DNA from: Cristatella mucedo
Taxonomy: Eukaryota > Bryozoa > Phylactolaemata > Cristatellidae
DNA length: 64,000 nucleotides
Reading direction: 5' to 3'
NCBI GenBank assembly: GCA_009760855.2
Contig: WPIO01000035.1
Coordinates: 896,001-960,000 of the forward strand
Shown: piece after piece, positions 58,010 to 64,000 of the stretch
Position numbering within the stretch: position 1 is the first letter of the stretch
How the letters are laid out: every line of letters begins with the position of its first letter
Translations under genes and position numbers: made by a program
Notes under the pieces: generated by a model
Told to the model about the DNA's origin: nothing
Database searches by the model: none
The model's input: only the letters and a program-made list of their open reading frames with translations

Positions 58010-58480
58010 ATGTAATGTAATGTATCTCCGTCTGTAACTCCACAAAGTCATAAAGACCATGTGGGTGTTACGCAGGAGAGTTTTGTATAGCGCACTCACA
58101 GCCTAAGCGGCTTTCGGTACGTATTTGGTAGCCAACAGACTTCGTCTCGCGCAACAAAGAGAAAGTGGGAAGCGTAGCAGAGTCAGGAGAGCAGTTGAGA
58201 TAGTGAGTAGCATGGAAGTAGAAGCTCAGGACCGCTGGAAAGAATGTGCTGTAGTCAGCAGTAGGCGAGTAGTTGTCGTTGCGTAAGAATTGTGGAAGCG
58301 AATTCCACAGTCTAGGACCTGCAGAGCTAAAGCTTCTGTCTCCAACGGTCTTTAAGCGGAGGAATGGGACAGCTAATTTATTGTCCACACAGGACCTGAG
58401 GGCGCGAACAGGCTGAAACTGATGCAGCAGTTCAGCTAGGTATGAAGAAGCCAAGCCGTGGCGGGCCTTGGTGGTTCGCC
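58010..58480 (-). mobile_element. CR1-B LINE 3' part, well preserved
   Basis: Minus-strand frame of 128 codons: SSYLAELLHQFQPVRALRSC, FLRLKTVGDRSFSSAGPRLW, NSLPQFLRNDN, then the 3' UTR and terminus ending in (ATTAC)n at 58030-58010. The tail unit differs from the (ATT)n of CR1-A, separating the lineages. The region 57599-58009 holds nothing recognised. Confidence 0.85.
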
Positions 58481-58771
58481 GTAAGTAATATCAACAATAA
58501 TAATAATGCATTTGTATAGTACCTTAAAAACATTCTGTGCTATTCCCATAGGCTGGGAAGAAAGCACGTGAGCTGATTGATGGCGGTAATATGTACAGCT
58601 ACATGGAGAACAAATGCCATTGAGAACAGGCGAGATCTTTATTTGCATTAAATGGCATCCACTAGGTTATCCTTTTACCGTTTTGCCCCTAGTGTTACTG
58701 TGGTCCTCTGAACAGCGTCCGGTCATGAGCGGTGTCAATTTATCACCTCAGGGAAAAACGACTATCTGAAT

Positions 58772-58935
58772 CAGCAGTTTCTTTTGTATAACGACAGAAG
58801 AGCCTTCACGGCTATCACCACCTCTTGCAGCGGCGATAAAGGATCGCTCGCGACAGGATTCGAACCCACGACCTCGGGCCGAGGTCGTGAAAAGCAACCA
58901 CTTTACCTAGTAAGCCATCTTGGCTCACAGGGGAT
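58772..58935 (-). mobile_element. SINE B copy
   Basis: Minus strand: TGGCTTACTAGGTAAAGTGG head, GTGGGTTCGAATCCTGTCGC box B, then CCGTGAAGGCTCTTCTGTCG and TTATACAAAAGAAA tail. Nearly as well preserved as 28833. Confidence 0.8.
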
Positions 58936-58939
58936 CCAT

Positions 58940-59035
58940 AACGACAGAAGAGCCTTAGCGGATATCACCTCGGCAACTCACCGTGTGCAACAAAAGATTG
59001 TAGGCTGCAGGAGCCGAACCTAAAACCTACTGGAT
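58940..59035 (-). mobile_element. SINE B partial copy, adjacent
   Basis: A second tail (ATAACGACAGAAGAGCCTTA reversed) and a decayed box B (GTTTTAGGTTCGGCTCC on minus) directly follow the previous copy, in the same orientation. Confidence 0.6.
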
Positions 59036-60559
59036 ACCCTTCAAAAATGCCGCCAATTTCAAGTCTCAGATGGTTGCAGTGCTAAACTCATTATAATCTA
59101 ATACGTGTAGCAAGGAATCGACGCTGTTTCAATCCTTTCTTTGAAGTGCAACAAGTGAATCAAATGAAGAGACGGCACATTTTCCTATTAAGGAGTAGCA
59201 CGACATTGAGGCTCCTGGATGGGCTGTCAATGCAGAGGCGTCATTCAGTTTGGTTATAAGCGATTTCTATTGCCTCGCACTGACTCATCCTCATTGTTGC
59301 AAAAGCAAAGGCGATCTCGGTGGATGAAGAAGCAGGATGAGAAATCTTAGCGAAGCTCTTTGCTTTGTAATCTCAGTCAAACTTGGTTACTTTGTGGTAT
59401 TACCACTTCCTCTGCAAGAACAAAAAATCTTTTCTCCTCTTGAAGCTGACTCGACTTGCTCATCGATGGCCCACAGCACGAATCTTTTGAGTTTCCTCTA
59501 AACAAAAGTGGCACACGCTCTCTGGAGGAACAGCTTGAAGCTGTGTGCTGACGGTGTCTAACTCCCACTAGCCGCCTGCTTGCAGGCCTGGCAGGCATCA
59601 ATTAAAAATCGCCGAATGCTGCTACAATGGCAAGATTATTAGTGAAAATAATAGCAAGTATGGGTATATTCAGCATATAGTAAATCACGTCCTATTTGAA
59701 AAGCGCCAGCGAGTAGAAAAAGTAGCACACAATACTTGCTGGCATTCCTAAGTAAGGATATGGCTTAATAGTAGCATATAAAAGATTATTGGCTACATTC
59801 AGCTCTTTAACATTAGTTTGATAAGCAAAACAAAATATTATTTCTTGACTTGATTTGATAATTAATTTGAAGAAAATATTATTCTCCCTCAACATCAATA
59901 CGAATTTTTCGGAATACCTTATTTTTCAATACGATAAATTAATGTAACAAACTTGCTATTGATACAACGTTAGCTTTTACTTGTGAGTTTCACTCAGTTG
60001 CTGAGTTTGATACATGTACTAATTCTCATAAATTATTAGATAGTCTTATGTCTGCTCCGGCTAGAATATCAAGAATCAAGAATCCTTTCCGAAGGAGAAC
60101 AAGCTAAAATTTTATCTTCGCTGATTTGCGGGGAAATTTTGATGATGGAATTTACTAAATATCTACATCTACTGCAACTACATCTCTAGCTGTGGTTGAA
60201 TTCTAACATTAGTCGCCCATACGTCTTGCCATTTCCAACATAATCCACACATTTCAAAGGATTTTTTACATATTCTAATAAATTTAACACCTGCAGAAAG
60301 ATTCGTGCTCGTAATATTTGACCCGTAAAAGGAATAAAGGCTACAATTAGAAGTCAATTCACAAAAATAGCGAAATTCCCACAACTTCGCCTTTAATACT
60401 ATGGACAAAACTCGTAGACTCAAATATTTCATACGTGCAAAATTGTTTTGCACGCTGTTCGTACCTAGGGAAATTGGGATTTGGTTTAGCTTGTGCACAG
60501 TGTAGTTTGATTGCCATCGCGAACAGCACGGATAGCCAGCCGACCACCATCGCCACCAG
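59036..60559. other. AT-rich intergenic, nothing recognised
   Basis: No supported gene, RNA or clear repeat. Minus-strand frames near 60178-60651 match nothing known; part may be 3' flank of the minus-strand gene at 60875. Confidence 0.4.
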
Positions 60560-60565
60560 TTTATT
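60560..60565 (-). terminator. Candidate poly(A) signal for the mucin-like gene
   Basis: AATAAA on the minus strand, about 310 bases after the stop at 60875. Confidence 0.35.
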
Positions 60566-60874
60566 TCACTACGCACGGAGCAAAGGCAAGTACGACTCTC
60601 TACGCCCTTTTCACCCACTCGAGTCCCCTTCCTGCGGCTGCACCCTGTCACAATAGAAATTAGTCACTAACGGCAGATCCTACCGGCATCCCGCGCGGAC
60701 TGTCGCAGCCCACTCGAAAAGCGATCTGTGGCCGTACCGTCATTTAAGCGAAATCGCACGGGGTAGTACTGTTACAGCTCTACCGAGACTACGGCGAGCT
60801 GAGAAAGGAGAGCTTAATACACTTTGCCAGCTCGTAGCCAAGCGCCTCAAGCCGGTCTGCCATAGGGCATGACT

Positions 60875-61905
60875 TCACAAGCCCACACGAGCGACCGACC
60901 CAACGACCACCAGCACAATGGTAAGTAAGAAGACAGCGTTTGATTTATGGAACTTGGCTGGCAGAGCCAACGACGTTGTTGAAGCGATGGCCACATTTCC
61001 CCGGGTCGAGTTGGTCAGATCAGAAAAAGTGGTGACAGAGACTGGTGTAACGTTGACAGCGGTCAAGCTCGCAGTGGCTCCAAATGAGTTGGAAGTGGCG
61101 GATGCTGCCTCACTAGTTGCATTCCAGTTACTCCCGACGGCTGCGGCACTGCTACTCAGTGCGGCAGCGCTGATATTAGCAGATGCTGAACTCAAGCCCG
61201 AAGCTGCCATTGTTGTCATGGCGCCGATACTCGCAGTAGAGGCAGTGGCAATCGTCGCCGATGCTGGACTCGTAGCGGCGATTGCAGTCGCGCCAATCGG
61301 CGTCGTCGACTGCGATGCTGCAGGACCGGCGGATACGCCGGAGCTGACAATTTCGCCGGCGGTTGACAAGCTAGCGGTAGCAACGCCGACTGCAGTAGAC
61401 GTCGAGCTGGACACTCCAGAAGCAGCAGCACTATTCGCAGATCCCGATGCGGTCGACAGAAGCCCACTCCCGGCCGCGTCGGCGGCGGTAGCCGCCGCCG
61501 ACCGCGCCGCGACCGAGCTCGGTCCCGGCGCCGCCGTCGTTGCCGCGTTTGAAGCGGTTGAGCCGGTGGCAATAGAGCTAGAAGAGTACGCAGCTGAGCC
61601 CAGCGCAGGTGGCGAACTGGAGAGAGTGACAGTGGCAGCACCACTTGCGGGCACTGAGGAGCTGCCGCTCGCTAAAGAATTGAAAACTCCTGCAGCGGCG
61701 GCATTTGTTGTCCCGAATTCGGTCGAGGCGGAGACAGTGGAGACGGTTGCCGCAGCAGCGGTGGAAGCCGAAGTCGAGTTCGCTGCCGAAGCTACGCCGA
61801 CCGCCGCGCTCGCATCGCTCGACAAAGCAATGGCGGCCGTGGCGATCGCGGCTGTGCCGATCGAGTTGACCGTGACATTCTGCGCTGCTGCGGTGCAGCA
61901 AGCGA
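60875..61905 (-). CDS. Ser/Thr/Ala-rich mucin-like cell-surface protein, last exon
   Basis: Acceptor-like TGAATTCTTGCAG ends at 61906 (minus). From 61905 the frame is open for 342 residues, with the first two bases completing a split codon. It begins ACCTAAAQNVTVNS, which looks like the end of a signal peptide with cleavage after an Ala, so the start codon should be in an upstream exon. A hydrophobic ATG frame at 62147-62145 is a candidate but its splice phase is unresolved. The body is mostly Ser, Thr and Ala with several N-glycosylation sequons (NVT, NST, NWNATS), and ends KSNAVFLLTIVLVVVGSV plus a few residues: a GPI-attachment signal or short membrane anchor. No known family. An antisense 334-aa frame covers the same DNA and is Ala/Val/Glu-rich; I prefer the minus strand for its secretory signals. 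Confidence 0.55.
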
Positions 61906-62199
61906 CTGCAAGAATTCAGTAAGCAATTCATAATAGTAAGCATGAAAAGAAACGCGAAGCCGCGAAGCGTGAAAGGAAACTGCAGCCGTCATACAGCTTG
62001 CGGCTGCCTAGCTTGTGAGCTAGCGACTCCCGTTCACACGCCGGAAAGCAGCAGCAACGATTACAGGACGATCGAGGTTAAGCACAGTAGCACGTGAGCA
62101 AAGACCAGCGGTAGACGAAGAAACACTAGGCACTGTGTAAATAGCATTCTAAATGAAAAACCTGTGCTAACTCTACTGGGTTCGTCCAGACGCATCGGG

Positions 62200-62860
62200 G
62201 ACAGTAATATAAATAATACTAATATTCTTAGTAGGAGTAGTAGTAAGTCATTGTGTAGCGCCCAATGAGAGCCAAATCTCTATACAGACACTGTACGACT
62301 CGCTCTAAGAAACAGCCTCGAACCAGGGGTTAATGACATGCACTTGGACAAGGATTCAAAAGCACACTAGAAGAAACGCAGAGCTACCAGCTGGTAGGAT
62401 CCTTGGATGGTATTATCCACTGAATCATGCCCAAGTAAGCACGAAAATCACGCTTGAATAAAAAATACCAGCTAACAGCGTGTAGCAAAAGCTGGGCCGA
62501 AAAAGTCATTGCTGGTGGCGACAGAAGACAGTAGCGAGATGCAGGCGTGTGGCGCAAACGAACTGGAGACCTGATTACCAACGGACTTCAATTTGGAGCG
62601 AGCGACGGAGAGGCGATTGGGAGCCGGGTGCGCGAGGTGCCAGAGCTCCCAACTGGAGGAGAAAATAGGCCGACAGGTAGGCCGATGTAGTGGAGCGATC
62701 CGTAGGTCAAGGAGAACATCTTGAATATGAGTCGATGCTTGATTGGAGGTAGTGAAGCTCAAAAAGAGATGGTGTGATGTGGCAGCAATGATGTTGACGA
62801 CAAAATGGATGACAGGCTGCCGAGATTCAAACCAGTTGCAGACTAAATACACACATCAAG
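62200..62860 (-). mobile_element. CR1 LINE 3' fragment
   Basis: Minus-strand 126-codon frame: CNWFESRQPVIHFVVNIIAA, TSHHLFLSFTTSNQASTHIQ and PNRLSVARSKLKSVGNQVSS SFAPHAC-like blocks match the CR1 tail in order. The terminus near 62285-62200 has the AGAGATTTGGCTCTCATTGG form and an (ATT)-rich end. It begins about 50 bases upstream of the possible first exon of the mucin-like gene. Confidence 0.75.
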
Positions 62861-64000
62861 ACGCTACGTCTGGCATGGAATTGTACCGAAATCCCGTGAA
62901 AAATACCAGGCTTGCCTGTACGTGCTTGCGCTGAGCTCTCGTGCTCAGCTTATTTGCCCGACTTACAGTCACTCTGACGTATTACGATGGGTATTCCTTT
63001 CTCTCTATTTCCGTCGCATCGACCAATGGCAACTCAACAATTATGGACATTATTAAGTCTATAGCGAAAAATATGTCGTATAGATCACGTGCTAAGTTTA
63101 TGGCCGTAAAAAAGTGGACGTCGCGATTAGAGTCTGTATAGCAAGTGTTCTGAGTTCCAAAATAATGCATATGTAACTACATTCCAGATGATAAGTATGC
63201 GAATGCTGAAGACTCACGGCCGTACTTATCGACGGGTCAAATTGAAGACTCAAATACGCATCTATCAACACACCCCTGAATACATATAGTTTCTTTATTG
63301 CATTCGGTTGACCGAGAATAAAGCACAGAGTTCCTCCACAGGGCAGCCGCTAAAAAAGTCTGCTGGAGACCGAGTCAGCCAGCGGGGTGAGGCAGCGCCT
63401 CCTGCGCCCGCTCCCCCGCCGCCCCACCCCCCCCCGCTCCGCGTAGTCTTGTGCGTTGCTGCCTCGAGTCTCCGCGGGCTTACCGGCAGCCTAGCGAGGA
63501 ACAAATAGGGCTCAATGGAGAAGACCTACGACGATGGAATGTTCGGAAGAACGCCGACTCACTCGAATTTATTGACCGCGAATTTCCAGCGCTGCATCTG
63601 GAGACGCGCAGCAAATCGTGCTGCTCGTGCACCGGGCGCGGTCGGCAGCTCGCGCGTGCCGCAGCTCGCGACCTCCCAGGGCGCGAGGGGTTTCTCCAGC
63701 GGCGGCCGACAGTGCGTGCGCAAGCGCGCAGACGAGCGCGCTTCTGCACGAACGCGCGGCTCGACCGCGTGCGTCTTCGAGGCGGGCGGGTGCGACGCTC
63801 CGGCTGAGCGGCTTCATCGCTCCTTGCTCGTCGTCACGAGGAGAAAGCGTATCTCGATCGCACTCTGCTCGGCTCTCTTGGCTAGCGCTCTCATACGTCA
63901 CAACCAGCGCACTTCTTCCTCTATCAGTTCCTCGTCTGCTAGCGATTCTTCGGTCGTCTGCGATTGCAACCGCCGCTCGTTAAGCAAAAACTTTACAAAA
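62861..64000. other. Right end: unrecognised, last 600 bases GC-rich
   Basis: 62861-63290 has no recognised content. From about 63380 the sequence is rich in GC and CpG with overlapping Arg/Ala/Pro-rich frames on both strands. It may be a promoter or first-exon region of a gene beyond the window. No frame was chosen. Confidence 0.35.

Noticed and set aside
60918-61922. Plus-strand 334-aa Ala/Val/Glu-rich frame
   Set aside because: Antisense to the Ser/Thr-rich minus-strand frame, which has signal-peptide-like and anchor-like ends; the plus frame shows no domain.
63451-63983. GC-rich frames on both strands at the right end
   Set aside because: Several overlapping Arg/Ala-rich frames of similar length with no domain; could be a first exon, but none can be chosen.

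Overview
The window is nuclear DNA of an invertebrate metazoan; I cannot name the phylum. Two genes have clear animal families: a chloride intracellular channel (CLIC) gene at the left and a FAM228 gene at about 44-53 kb. Both are split by spliceosomal introns full of repeats. Splice sites, CR1-type LINE relics, tRNA-derived SINEs, a hAT transposon and very long dinucleotide arrays all fit an animal genome and exclude bacteria. Most open frames in the window are microsatellite or repeat artefacts.

Layout. 1-8.1 kb: the CLIC gene (+): four coding exons in continuous phase, a stop at 7503 and a likely poly(A) signal at 8109; its first exon was not found. 8.1-44 kb: a repeat-rich spacer with no clear host gene. 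It holds at least three CR1 lineages (here called A, B and C), two tRNA-derived SINE families (A and B), a Tc1 relic, a possible MITE and several microsatellites. At 24798-28010 lies a complete 3.2-kb hAT transposon, with matching terminal inverted repeats, an 8-bp target duplication and an uninterrupted 640-aa transposase, inside an older CR1 copy. 44.1-53 kb: the FAM228 gene (+), five or six coding exons. The last junction appears to use a non-canonical GC-AG intron. 54.5-59 kb: nested CR1 copies, some split by (GA)n arrays, one split by a 433-bp segment with 19-bp inverted ends. 60.9-61.9 kb: a minus-strand exon for a Ser/Thr/Ala-rich, mucin-like cell-surface protein with a C-terminal hydrophobic anchor. 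62.2-62.9 kb: another CR1 relic. The last 600 bases are GC-rich and not understood.

The host genes show no functional link to one another. The coherent story is among the mobile elements. SINE A ends in nearly the same sequence as CR1-A and probably uses its machinery; long microsatellites tend to sit inside CR1 copies or at their truncated ends; and the hAT copy looks recent enough to have been active.
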